Assembly: GCA_029224185.1 (NCBI GenBank)
Contig: CM055201.1
Coordinates: 4,823,316 to 4,887,315 of the forward strand
DNA length: 64,000 nt
Direction of reading: 5' to 3'
DNA from: Karalla daura
Lineage: Eukaryota > Chordata > Actinopteri > Chaetodontiformes > Leiognathidae
The notes beneath the pieces are model-generated. The model made no database searches and was not told where the DNA came from. It worked only from the letters and a program-made list of their open reading frames with translations. Positions 33,994 to 45,216 of this stretch are shown here, piece by piece. Position 1 is the stretch's first letter, and every line of letters begins with the position of its first letter. Position numbers and translations under genes: made by a program.

Positions 33994-36190
33994 TGTTCCC
34001 GACTGCTACCATAGCCTCCGTGGGGTTTTTAACAAGGCCAAGGCCACTTCTCTGCCCCCACATCGACCCTACGATTGCGCTATTGATCTCCTCCCAGGAA
34101 CTGCTCCGCCCAAGAGTCGTCTCTATTCTCTGTCTGCCCCAGAAAGAAAGTCCATGGAGACCTACATCAACGACTCCTTGGCAGCCGGCATCATCCGTCC
34201 GTCCTCTTCACCTGCTGGTGCCGGGTTCTTCTTTGTGGGGAAGAAGGATGGTTCCCTTCGCCCCTGCATAGACTACCGGGGCCTCAACGACATCACAATC
34301 AAGAACAGTTACCCTCTGCCACTGCTCTCTTCCGCCTTTGAGCTGCTCCAGGGAGCCACGGTCTTCACAAAACTTGACCTCCGGAACGCTTACCATCTCG
34401 TTCGGAAAAGGGAGGGAGACGAATGGAAGACAGCCTTCAACACCCCGACTGGCCACTATGAGTACCTGGTAATGCCATTTGGCCTTACCAACGCACCTGG
34501 GGTTTTCCAGATCCTGGTGAACGATGTCCTGCGCGATATGTTGAACCAGTTCGTCTTTGTTTACCTGGACGACATCCTGATTTTCTCCCGTACCCTGTCC
34601 GAACATGCCCAGCATGTCCAGCAGGTTCTCCGTCATCTCCATGAGAACTCTCTGTATGTCAAGGCGGAGAAGTGTGAATTCCACGCCAAGTCCGTGGCCT
34701 TCCTGGGGTACATTGTGGCAGAGGGGAGCATCCAGATGGACCCAGCCAAGGTCTCGGCGGTGACTTCGTGGTCCGTGCCTGAAAACAGGAAGAAGCTGCA
34801 ACAGTTTCTGGGGTTTGCGAACTTCTATAGGAGATTCATCCGCAACTACAGCGCTGTCGCCTCCCCACTCACCGCCTTAACCAGCACCAAGCAGCCTTTC
34901 ATCTGGACCCCAGCAGCCAACGAAACCTTCAGTAACCTCAAGGCTCGATTTACGTCTGCCCCCATTCTTCAGATGCCAGACACGGACCGGCAGTTCGTGG
35001 TGGAGGTAGATGCCTCAGACGTAGGAGTGGGAGCAGTGCTCTCTCAGCGGGCAGCTGTGGACGGCAAGCTCCATCCTTGTGCGTTTTTTTCTCGTCGGCT
35101 ATCCCCATCTGAACGCAATTATGACATTGGCAACCGGGAGCTGCTGGCCGTCAAACTTGCCTTGGAGGAGTGGCGACACTGGCTCGAGGGGTCCACAGTA
35201 CCGTTCCTGGTGTGGACGGATCACAAGAACCTCGAATACATCCGTTCTGCCAAACGTCTAAGTCCCAGACAGTCCCGGTGGGCCCTGTTCTTTACCAGAT
35301 TCAACTTCACCCCGTCCTACCGTCCTGGGTCACGTAACGCAAAGCCTGACGCCCTCTCCCGCCAGTTTCTGAAGGATGACGCCCCCTCCAAGGATCCGGT
35401 CCCCATCCTACCCGGCCCATGCGTCATTGCTGCCCTCACCTGGGATGTTGAGGAACAGATGCGGGAGGCTCCCCATAACCAGCCCACTCCCAGTGCTTGT
35501 CCTGCAGACCGCCTCTTCGTCCCTGAAAACCTGAGGTCCCAGGTCATTCAGTGGGGACACAACTCTCGTCTAGCCTGTCACCCTGGGTCCACTCGCACTT
35601 GCAATCTGCTTGGCCAACGGTTCTGGTGGTCCTCCCTGAGGAGGGACGTGCGAGAGTTTGTCCGAGCCTGCCCCACCTGCAATCAGAACAAGTCGTCCTG
35701 CCGGCCTCCAGCCGGGTTACTCCAGCCTCTGCCTGTGCCCACACGACCCTGGTCTCACGTCTCCCTGGACTTTGTTTCTGGTCTTCCCCCGTCTAGTGGT
35801 ATGACGGTCATACTCACTATTGTAGATCGCTTTAGCAAGATGGCCCACTTTGTGCCCCTCCCTAAGCTGCCCTCCGCCAAGGAGACCGCCCAGGTGGTCC
35901 TGGAACAGGTTTTTAGAATCCATGGGTTACCCAAAGATGTCGTCTCAGATAGGGGTCCACAATTCACCTCTTCATTCTGGCGAGAGTTCTGTCATCTCCT
36001 AGGGGCCACAGTCAGTCTCACTTCTGGATTCCATCCCCAGTTCAATGGTCAGTCTGAGCGGGCGAACCAAGAACTGGAGAAGGCACTCCGATGCATGGCA
36101 TCTCGCAACCCCCAGGCCTGGGCGCAACACCTGATGTGGGTTGAGTATGCCCATAATTCCCTCACCTCCTCGGCCACTGTCACCCTTTCA
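33932..36190 (+). pseudogene. Gypsy reverse transcriptase, RNase H and integrase core
   Basis: One long frame. Reverse transcriptase shows TKLDLRNAYHLV, VMPFGLTNAPGVFQ and the catalytic FVYLDDILIFS (about 34555-34590). RNase H has VEVDASDVGVGAVLSQ and VWTDHKNLEY. Integrase has an HHCC finger (HNSRLACHPG..CPTCNQNK) and the DDE residues in SLDFVSG, VVSDRGPQF and NGQSERANQE. The reading frame changes at about 36170-36190, within the integrase, after YAHNSL. Confidence 0.92.
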
Positions 36191-36986
36191 GTGTGTGTAT
36201 GGCTACCAACCACCTCTGTTCCCCAGTCAGGAAGGGGAGGTCACCTGTCCATCAGCTCTCGCCTATGCCCGCCGGTGCCGGCGCACCTGGTCACAAGCCC
36301 GCACCACTCTCCTCAAATCTGTGGCCAGCTACACTACTGGGGCCAATCGTCGAAGGACTCCAGCACCCACCTACCAAGTGGGCCAGAAGGTATGGTTGTC
36401 GGCCAAAGACCTGCCGCTCCGGGTGGAGTCAAGGAAGTTGGCACCTCGGTTCCTGGGACCATACCCCATCCAGAAGGTGATCAGTCCCACCGCCGTCCAG
36501 CTGCAACTGCCCAGGTCCATGAGAGTGCACCCCACGTTTCACGTCTCCAAAATAAAGCCGGTTCATGAGAGTCCTCTTGTTCCTGCTGCACCTCCTCCCC
36601 CTCCTCCACGCCTCGTTGATGGTGGTCTGGTCTTCACTGTCCGACGTCTGCTTCGATCCAGACGAAGAGGTAGAGGCCTTCAATACCTTGTAGATTGGGA
36701 GGGTTATGGTCCGGAGGAGAGATCATGGGTACCCGCCAGAAGTATCGTGGACCGCACCCTCATCGCAGACTTCCATCGCCAACATCCCGACCAGCCCTCC
36801 ATCAGGCGGGGTCGCCCGAAGGGGTCCCGTCGTGCCCTCCGTCCGGTACCTGAGCCTGACTCTGATTCTGACCCCAAGTCGGATCTGGATCCTGTCCCAG
36901 GTGATGTTCCATCCTCTGATCAGGGTGAGGAGGCACGAGTGTCCTCTGACGACGACGTGGACACTGATCGTTCTGAGGAGTACTGA
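36170..36986 (+). pseudogene. Gypsy integrase C-terminus with chromodomain
   Basis: In the frame after the break come FQCVYGYQPPLF, the GPF/Y-type LAPRFLGPYPIQKV module and a chromodomain (LLRSRRRGRGLQYLVDWEGY..SWVPARSI, about 36640-36740). Chromodomains of this class bind methylated histone H3 and guide integration. An acidic tail rich in Asp and Ser ends at 36986. Confidence 0.9.
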
Positions 36987-37070
36987 CCCTCCTCCGGCTC
37001 CCCCCTCCACCCGCCCAGTTTGATGGTACCTCTTGGGGACTTCTGGGGCCGTCCCTTGGGGGGGGGGTTC

Positions 37071-37174
37071 TGTCATGAGCTCTCTCTCTGCTTTGCTCAT
37101 CTGGTAACATTCTCGCCTGTCATCTGCCACGCCCACCTGCACTCAGTCAATTAGTATCCTCACCTGTTGTCTCT
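37071..37174 (+). repeat. Gypsy 3' LTR, left part
   Basis: First 104 bp of the 3' LTR, cut by the provirus. The last four bases (CTCT, 37171-37174) are the proviral target duplication, repeated at 47861-47864. Confidence 0.95.
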
Positions 37175-37770
37175 TGTGAGATTTACATATACTTGATTAT
37201 TAACCAGGGTTCTCATGGGAAGAAACTCAACTTTAACCTAAAGAGGGAGGAAGAAGTCTCCCCGTAAAGAGGGTTTCGTGACTTAAACAATGGACATATA
37301 GCTATAAACTTAAGGTCATCAAGAGGACAAAGTTAGAAATTGACCAGAAAAGATACGATCAAACAGGGTGACAGCCCACCAGAAAATAAAACCAGTGAGG
37401 CGACAGGATGCAAGGCCTATTCCAGTATACATTTACTGGACTAGACCTTGAAGTAACCAGCTGAACCAAGCAGGCTAAATTCCTGAGCCAAAAAGGACAC
37501 ATAACACATGAGAATGATTATAGGACTCTATGTAAATGAGAAACTTTATGTTAAGTAGTTATAGGGAGGAGCTAACATCTACTTTTGTATAAAGTAAGAT
37601 GCCGTCCATGGTTAAAACAGATTGCATTTGGTAGACAGAGCTCTCTCTCTCTCTTTGTCTCTGAATGTAATCTCCAAAGGCCTTTGAATAAAGATCACCT
37701 ATCCACTCATCCGACTTCTGACCCTTCTTCTGGATCGAACAACCCGGGTAGGTCAGGCTGGACCTCAACA
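37175..37770 (+). repeat. Provirus 5' LTR
   Basis: TGTGAG..CAACA. A TATA-like GTATAAAG lies near 37588 and a polyadenylation signal AATAAA near 37687; a CT run lies at about 37639-37655. Confidence 0.95.
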
Positions 37771-37773
37771 ATT

Positions 37774-37791
37774 TGGGGGCTCGTCCGGGAT
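37774..37791 (+). other. Primer binding site, tRNA-Pro
   Basis: TGGGGGCTCGTCCGGGAT, 3 nt after the LTR, is complementary to the 3' end of tRNA-Pro, as in murine leukaemia virus-type retroviruses. Confidence 0.95.
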
Positions 37792-38798
37792 TCAGAAGAA
37801 GGCTACAATTTGAATAAAAAGAGGTTGAAGACAATCCTCTGACAACGCCAGATTGATAAAGCCTGAGGTAAGCAGAAAATTATTTTAACTTAGATTTTCT
37901 GCATATTTGATAAATTTGAAATGGCGTTGAAGGAAGGAGAGTTCAAACCTCTGTAAATTTGGTTGAGATGGTGATCGACTGACAAAACCGTGCGTCAAGA
38001 ACACGCTTGAGACCGTGAGTCATTAGGACAAGACCGTGAAAGCGGTGTGAGACAAGACCGTGAGTCAGAATTTTGGGAAAAAGGCAAGAAGGGGGTAAAA
38101 GTCCCTTGAGCCAGAGTGTAGGTTTGGAGACCTTGGCGTTATGATTCCTAGAAAGCATCGACAATAGAGATGATAGGATAGTTCGTCTAAAAAGCACGGA
38201 AACACTCGTCTTCGGCTATTGGCACGCCCTACCGATCCCTGACGGGGGACGGAGTCTGTGGTAGACAGCTGGGTTAACAGACCCGGGAAGTGAGGACACC
38301 CGAATTGTATGGAAAAAAGGTTTTTAAGACCAAGAAAAAAAGAAAAAAAATATGGTAAGAGGTTTAAAAGAATAATTTTCGTTTTGAAAAGTTTTTACAG
38401 AAAAAGAGAGACGCACATGGATCGAATCGGGTGAACGGACGAATCTGGTGAGATCAAGCACACACACACAGTACACGATCATTACATCTACATGCACACA
38501 CACATGCATACACATAGCGGTGCATCATTTTCTTAAAATTTGTGCACTGAAACATATACACACACACAAACACCCTAGATAGTGGGTGGGAACTGATCTG
38601 GTGTCAGAGTGGTGAACAAACAGCGGTGTCCAGCCAGAGTCGCAACACCCCTCGGGGCAAGCCACGGAAACCTCACGGTGTCAACACAAGTGGCCGACTC
38701 AGTTCACAAAGGCCAGGTTGTAACTGGCTGACCGCTGTCACACACTTGAGGTCAGTTGTAATACCAGCTGACTGGCCAGAGCAGATAAGGTGGAGGTA
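37792..38798 (+). other. Proviral leader with candidate splice donor
   Basis: Noncoding, about 1 kb. A good donor consensus (CTGAG/GTAAGC) lies at 37867/37868 and could make the env message. A short repeat (GACAAGACCGTGAGTC-like) occurs three times around 37985-38065. A CA-rich patch lies at 38458-38515. Confidence 0.5.
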
Positions 38799-39923
38799 AT
38801 GGAGCAGAAAGTAAACAGAGGGGGTTGGGACGATCAGCAGGGACCCTCCAGATGGGTTACTCTTAAAAAGCAGATTGAGAGGATGAAGATTGCAAAGGAA
38901 GCACAGACAAAAGAGAAGGATAGAGAAGATGTAGGATATGAAATAAGAAGGAAACTAGAAAAGTTGTTGAAGGAAAAGGAGAAAACAGGTGAAGAAAGAG
39001 AATCGCTAGGTAGGATTTTATGGGAAAAAGAATGTGAATATGAGAAAAAGAAAGAAAGAGCAGAAGAAGAGAGGAAAAAGGCAAGTTTTTTAAAGGTAGG
39101 TAAGTGGAAGGAGGAAGTGAAGGCAGCCGAAGCAAAGAGATTAGAGTGGGGGCAGGATGTCATGTTATGGCAAGTAGTGCTCCATCTACACAGAGAAAAG
39201 ATATTGGAGGGTGAGAGAACTAAAGAAAAAATAGAACTCCCACCTCCGTATGTTCCATTATCAGAATCCATACCAGTCAGGGGTATTTACCCTACACTGG
39301 AAATTACAGGAGGGAGATTAACAACTCTGGGCTCCAATAGAGAAGATGAGGGAGCAGTAGGAGTGACCCTGGGAGAAAAAGAAAGAAAGGATTCTGATAG
39401 GCAGATAAGAAAAGAGCTGCGACAACAGACAGGAGAACAGGAATATACTCTCGGTGAGAGAGCATTTCAAGATAGAATTAGGAGGGAAAAAGGGCCAGAA
39501 GATGGTGGTAGGGGAATAAATTCCTCTACACTTTTTTCTATGCCCAAAAGACAAAATCATCAGAGCTCTAGATCTCCTAGCTCTGAATCACAAACAGATG
39601 ATACGTATTTGGATGAGGAGGAAAATAGAGATTTGGGTACAGTGTCCGTACACATAACAGCTAGGGGGCAGTCAGGACTGAAACACGCCCTGACAGGCAC
39701 AGTAAAGGGAAATTGGGTGGAGGATAGAAACGAAGAACCAAGAACAGTGACCAGGAAACCCCCCCCTTTAGAAAGTGCAGACACAATGAGGATGAGAGTG
39801 GAGAAGAGATTTGTTGAAGAGGAGGATGTATTAGAAGATTTATTGATGCAAGCGGCAGATGCGCAAACAGTGGAACCAGAATTGAGTACAGAGAGATGGG
39901 TCCGGTCATATGGGTCCGGTTAG
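38799..39923 (+). pseudogene. Proviral Gag, N-terminal part (matrix side)
   Basis: From the ATG at 38799 an open frame of about 374 codons encodes a Lys/Glu-rich, probably coiled-coil region (about 38850-39200), a PPPY late-budding motif (about 39240) and acidic linkers. It ends at a TAG at 39921, while the capsid/nucleocapsid part continues in another frame, so gag is split here. The break lies at a short direct repeat (GGGTCCGGT twice, 39899-39920). Confidence 0.8.
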
Positions 39924-40716
39924 TCAGGTCATAGGAGATGAAATGCGAAAGAAATATCCGCTCCCGAGAGTAGGCGTAACGCCTAAAATTAAATGGGACG
40001 GAGAACAGAGTCCAAGAGAGTTCATTGAAAAAGCCAAAGACAAGTGGATGGTTTTAACAGGCTGCCACCCAGGCAAATTTGGGCTGCAGGGAATTTGGTT
40101 CAGGCAGGCTGTGCTAGAGGGGATTCCCGAGTCAGTGAAAAAGGCCATGCTGTCTAATCCTGATATGCAGGAGGCTGAGTCACATGTGTGGGAACGGCAT
40201 CTGATATATCATTTGCAGCAGGTGTTAGACGAATCTCAAAAAGAAAAAGAGAATATTAAAGATTTACAAAGTCAATTACTCAAACTACAGTTGGGAGAAG
40301 CGCGACAAAAGGTAAATGATAAAAAAGAAAAGGAAAAGGAAAAGAAAGTTAAGGTTATGATGTCAGCATCTAGCGACCCAACTATAAATCCTCCCTCTCA
40401 AGGAGGTGCGATGATAATGTATCAGGGATGGCCTGAAGGCAGGGGTCGGTGGATGGGCCGTGGAGGTTTCAGGGGACGTGGAAGGGGTCCAGTAGGAGGT
40501 TACAGAGAAGGACGATGCTTCTACTGTGAGGAGGAGGGACATTGGTATAGAGACTGCCCATACCAGACGCAACCCAGACGGGGAGGACCGCCTAGAGGCA
40601 GGGGAGGCATGGGAGCACCCCCTAGAGGCGACCCTGGAGCAGTTCAAGGCCCAAACATCCAGATGCCCACACAGAGCTGTGATCCCTGGCAGGGCTGGCA
40701 GCAGCAACAACAGTGA
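39910..40716 (+). pseudogene. Proviral Gag, capsid C-terminal and nucleocapsid part
   Basis: The frame carries a capsid-like helical segment (WDGEQSPREFIEKAKDKW), a Lys-rich charged helix, an RGG-type Arg/Gly-rich stretch and one CCHC zinc knuckle (CFYCEEEGHWYRDC, about 40517-40558). It ends in a Gln run at a TGA (40714-40716) in frame with the protease that follows. Confidence 0.85.
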
Positions 40717-41604
40717 CACACCCTACAGAAAGACCCGGCTACCTTGGCAACGGCAGATCCGATCCTGGCCATAGAGGTGAACCAACACAGGCTGCCATTT
40801 CTGGTGGATACAGGAGCCACCTGCTCCACCATGAACACTGCGGATATACAGACTTTAACTGCAGCCTTCACCACTGTTATGGGTTTTTCTGGGGAACTAC
40901 AGACTCTGCCAATAACTGAACCCCTGTTGACCAGGGTGGGGCACCAAGTTGTGCAACATTCATACATTTATTCTCCTACAGCCCCAGTGAACCTATTAGG
41001 GAGAGACTTGCTTATTAAATTGGGGGCTACCATCCTGTGTGGACCGGAGGGACTCACAGTCACCCTCCCAGATGGAACTTTGTTGTCATGTTCTTCTCAT
41101 TCTACATCGGGACAGTATCTGGTGCAACCATTGGAGGAACAGTGGGCAGAGATCTATTGGGCCAAGTTGAATCCTGAATCCACAGATCGGCATGGTATCG
41201 TGTCCCTGTTCCTTGACTGGAAACCCTGGATCGTCCAGCTGGGGCCTTACGTTCCTCCACCTGACCCATCTCATGTCACTCTGTGCTATGATCGAAATAA
41301 CACTGAATGGTATCAGGAAAGATTTAGGGAACAATTCGAAGGTAAGACATGGGAGATTAACTGTACATATTTGTATATAGGAAATGAGGGAGTTGCTGCA
41401 GCTGTGCAACTCACAGATGAGCAGACAACCTGGTATCAGATGAGTGAGGAGGCCGTACCACATGTGTCTCTAGCTCTCCACCCACAGCATCAGGCCAAGG
41501 AATTGGGAGGCATGGTTAAACGTGCCTCACTACAGACTGATTGGGAATTCTCAGCATTCCTAGGAGTATGGTATTCACCCTCCACCCAAATTTACTGTAT
41601 TTAA
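40717..41604 (+). pseudogene. Proviral protease plus a ~190-residue domain before reverse transcriptase
   Basis: In frame with gag after the TGA. The retroviral aspartic protease has its active site at LVDTGATCS (about 40802-40828) and LLGRDLL near its end. It is followed by a segment not found in standard gammaretroviral pol, with SHVTLCYD (His codon 41272) and PHVSLAL (His codon 41461) 63 residues apart, flanking a helix and a GNEGVAAAVQL strand. The paired H-x-[ST]-x motifs are reminiscent of 2H phosphoesterases. The frame stops at TAA 41602, before reverse transcriptase in the same frame. Confidence 0.8.
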
Positions 41605-43715
41605 GCAAATACACAGGACACCTCTGTATTAGAGGAAATCCAAGTGTCTCGCACACATGGCAGAGAAAGGACTGATCATCCAGATGCAGAACAAATGGTG
41701 AACACCATGCCACCTCATTTATGGGCAGAAAGCCCCACAGATGTGGGTTTGATAGATTGTGAACCAATCACATTCCAGGTGCAACCAGGTTCCCCAATTT
41801 GGCGATCGCAATATCCTCATAAGCCTCAAGCTGAGGAGGGGATTGCAGACACTATTGCAGGTTTGTGGGAGAGTGGGGTCTTAGAAGACTCGCACTCAAA
41901 TTGGAACACGCCCATATTACCTGTTGAAAAGAAGGGAACCGGCAAGTACAGAATGGCTCATGATTTAAGAGCAATCAATTCCATTCTGATAACGCCCACA
42001 GTGCCGGTGCCTAATCCTTATGTGGCTCTTACCCATCTTGAACCTAAACATTCATGGTTCACATGTATTGATTTGGCTAATGCTTTTTTCTGCCTTCCAC
42101 TTGCTGAGAATTGTAGAGACATTTTTTCATTTACTTACCGAGGCAAACAGCTTAGGTACACAAGATTACCTCAGGGGTTTGCCCTATCAACAGGAATATT
42201 TAATCAGGAGTTGAAATCAGTTTTGGAATCCTGTACTCTGCCAGATGATGTGGTATTGATTCAATATGTAGATGACCTACTGCTGGCAGCTCCAACTGCA
42301 GCAGTATGCTTGGAAGCCACCAGGCGAGTGCATCTGCATTTGGCCAACAGTGGTTTCAAAGTTAGCAGGTCGAAGTTACAGCTTGCGCGTAAACAAGTGT
42401 CGTTTCTGGGAAGACTGATATCACAAAAGGGGGCAGGACTCTCTCCAGCTCATCGCTCCTCCATCCTCCATCACCCTAAACCAGTGAAGGTGAAAGATAT
42501 GCTGTCATTCTTAGGTCTCACAGGATATAGTAGAAACTATATCCCAAATTACACAGGGCTGACTCAATCTTTGCGCGCCATGGTTAAAGATGAAGGCATG
42601 CGCAATCTCACCGCTTCGTTGCAGTGGAACACTGAAGCTGAGGCTGATTTTATACATCTTAAACAGGAACTAGCAACCGCGGCTGACTTGGCAGTACCAG
42701 ACTACACAGAACCATTCTTTTTGGATGTTTCTGGAACAGAGTTGGTGGTAAATGGGGTGCTGTTCCAGAAAAAAGGGGGAGGTAGACAGGTGCTGATGTA
42801 TGTCAGCGTAATGCTAGACAATATAGAGAAGCGACAACCACGATGCACACAACATGCGGCAGGACTAGCAAAAATCATACAGAAAACAGCACATCTGGTG
42901 ATGGGTCATAGCCTACATGTTTTAACAACACACAGCGTAGTGGCGTACGTACACTCACAGGCATTCACGCTGACACCTCTCAGACAACAGAGACTCAGCA
43001 AAATTTTAAATGCACCACACATTGTCTACACACATGAGGGAATCAACATGGCAGATAGGATGGGGGAAGGAGAACCACATGAATGTGTAGAACAGGTCAG
43101 GAAAGAAGAGAAGGTCAGAGCAGACTTGAAGACAGAGTCCATCACAGGAGGTATTAACTTATACACAGATGGGTGCTGCCACAGAGATGAGAAAGAAGGT
43201 TTGAAAGCAGCATATGCAGTAGTAAAAGAAGAACAGGGACAGATAGAAACAGTCAAAGCAGAACGGCTACAGGGAGCGCAGTCAGCACAAAGAGCTGAGG
43301 TGATGGCAGTCATAGCAGCTCTGAAGTGGGGACAGGGAAAGACCGTCAATATATACACAGATTCAGCTTATACAGTTAGTGCTGTACATGTTGAATTAGG
43401 ACAATGGCAGAGAGCAGGGTTTGTGACAGCAACAGGGAAACCAATTAAACATGAGCAAGAGATGAAAGAATTGGCTGAAGCATTAATGTTGCCATAAAAG
43501 GTAGCAGTAATCAAATGCAGGGGACATGACAAGTCAGACTCAGTCACAGCCAAAGGGAATGAGGCAGCAGACAAGGCAGCAAAAGATGCGGCAGGGTATA
43601 ATCCTAAACTGATTATGATTTGTACAGAGGAAGAGATACAGAAAGACAACGAATTGCAGAAGATAGGGAATATGCAAAAACAGGCATCTCCAGAGGAAAA
43701 AACAATGTGGAAAGA
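41605..43715 (+). pseudogene. Proviral reverse transcriptase and RNase H
   Basis: Same frame as protease. Reverse transcriptase shows WNTPILPVEKKG, FTCIDLANAFF, LPQGFALS and the catalytic QYVDDLLLAA (about 42262-42291). RNase H shows LYTDGCC, the RAEVMAV Glu and IYTDSAYTV. A TAA at 43495-43497 interrupts the end of RNase H, and the frame continues (KCRGHDKSD; GNEAADKAA) until it is lost near 43710. Confidence 0.9.
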
Positions 43716-44822
43716 TTAGATGGCAGATTAGTCCTACCACCAGCTTTAATGGAGTTAGCATGTGAGGAAGCCCATGGGATAGGACATGTGGGGATAACAC
43801 AGATGGCAAGGAATTTATCTCAATGGTGGCATCCATTTTTAAAAGACATAATGAGAGATTGGGTTAAGAGTTGTGATATCTGCATGAGACATCAGGTGAA
43901 ACCTACGTTTAAGCCAGCAGAAGGCAGATATCCTTTGATCACACAAGCAGGGAAGGAAATATCCATTGATTACACAGATATGATAGAAAGACACAGGGGG
44001 TACAGGTACATACTGATGTGTGTGGACACATACACAGGATGGCCTGAAGCTTGTCCAACCAAAAAAGAAGACAGTGTGTCAGTGGTAAAATTTCTTATAA
44101 ATCATTATATACCACGCCATGGGTTCCCAGAAAAGATCAGATCTGATAATGGAAGTCACTTTAAGAACCAGGATTTGCAGAAAGTGGAAAGCATGTTAGG
44201 ACTCAGACATAGTTTTGGGACAGTGTATCACCCTCAGTCACAAGGAAAGGTGGAAAGGATGAATCAAAATGTGAAGGGTAAATTAGCAAAGATTTGCTCT
44301 CAGACAGGACAGAACTGGGTGGATGCTTTGCCTCTTGCTCTTATGATCATAAGAGCTTCAGTGAACAGGAGCACAGGGTTCACTCCACATGAACTACAGA
44401 CAGGAAGAACCATGCCAGGCCCTCAGGGCAAAGTAGCAGGTGTAGATGAGGTGGGAGCATTTAGGAGTCATCGACAGTATTTTCGTGAACTGCAAAATAT
44501 GCTCTCAGTCTTTTCTAAACAGGTGACCTGTCAACTAGGAGAGAGCTCTGAGCACACGGTCCCAGAAGCAGGCTGGGTGCTGCTCAAGGTGATAAAGAGG
44601 AAGTGGTCTGAACCTCGCTGGACTGGTCCATACCAGGTGGTCGAACGGACATCCCACGCAGTTCGGCTGAAAGGGAAAGGAGAGACCTGGTACCACTGGA
44701 GCCAGTGTGCAGAGGCGCCGGAACCACGACGAAGCACTAGATTGATTCGGAAGAGATCACAAGAGTTGTGCCCAGAGCCGGCTGGCTCTGAGATAGTTAC
44801 TCCCGTCATCGGGGCAGAATAA
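43700..44822 (+). pseudogene. Proviral integrase
   Basis: In a different frame from RNase H. N-terminal HHCC finger (HGIGHVGITQ..CDICMRH), catalytic core with Asp in SIDYTDM, Asp in RSDNGSHF and Glu in QGKVERMNQ, then a C-terminal module (KRKWSEPRWTGPYQVV) and a basic tail. The frame change near 43710 separates it from the upstream part of pol. Confidence 0.9.
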
Positions 44823-45216
44823 TCTCCTGGGGGTGACCAACGGAGAGCGGGGCAGTCTACCCTTAACTCTGAAGAAAGAAGTTGCAAGTGCACCAGTGAC
44901 TATGTGGACGTCTCCAATCAAGAAGGGTGTGATTAACAGTTATTGGGAAATACATTTATTATTATTACATTCATGGTTGTTACTACTACTGAACTAGTGG
45001 TAAAAGATTTCTTTTAAACTGTTCGTTAGTACTGTAAGAGTTTACAATTAAGTTTACAAGCTACTAACACAGGGTGAACATACATCAGAGTAGTGTGTTG
45101 TGTCTTTTGTGGAATATTAGTGTTCACCTGATTTAGAAGGAAGTGAGGTATTAATCATTAGGATTATAAGATTATTGATTTTTAAATATTGTAAATTAAT
45201 AATCTAACAAAAGAGG
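44823..45216 (+). other. pol-env intergenic stretch
   Basis: No open frame. AT-rich with stops in all frames; presumably contains the env splice acceptor, which I cannot assign. Confidence 0.4.

Noticed and set aside
34208..34801. Minus-strand open frame of 197 codons inside gypsy pol
   Set aside because: It is antisense to the reverse transcriptase, which carries all expected catalytic motifs.
37771..37795. Possible tRNA gene fragment (Pro-like sequence)
   Set aside because: It is only the 18-nt primer binding site next to an LTR, with no tRNA body.
38834..39271. Ser/Phe-rich minus-strand frame opposite proviral gag
   Set aside because: It is a shadow of the Lys/Glu-rich Gag helix; the composition is explained by AAG/GAA codons on the other strand.
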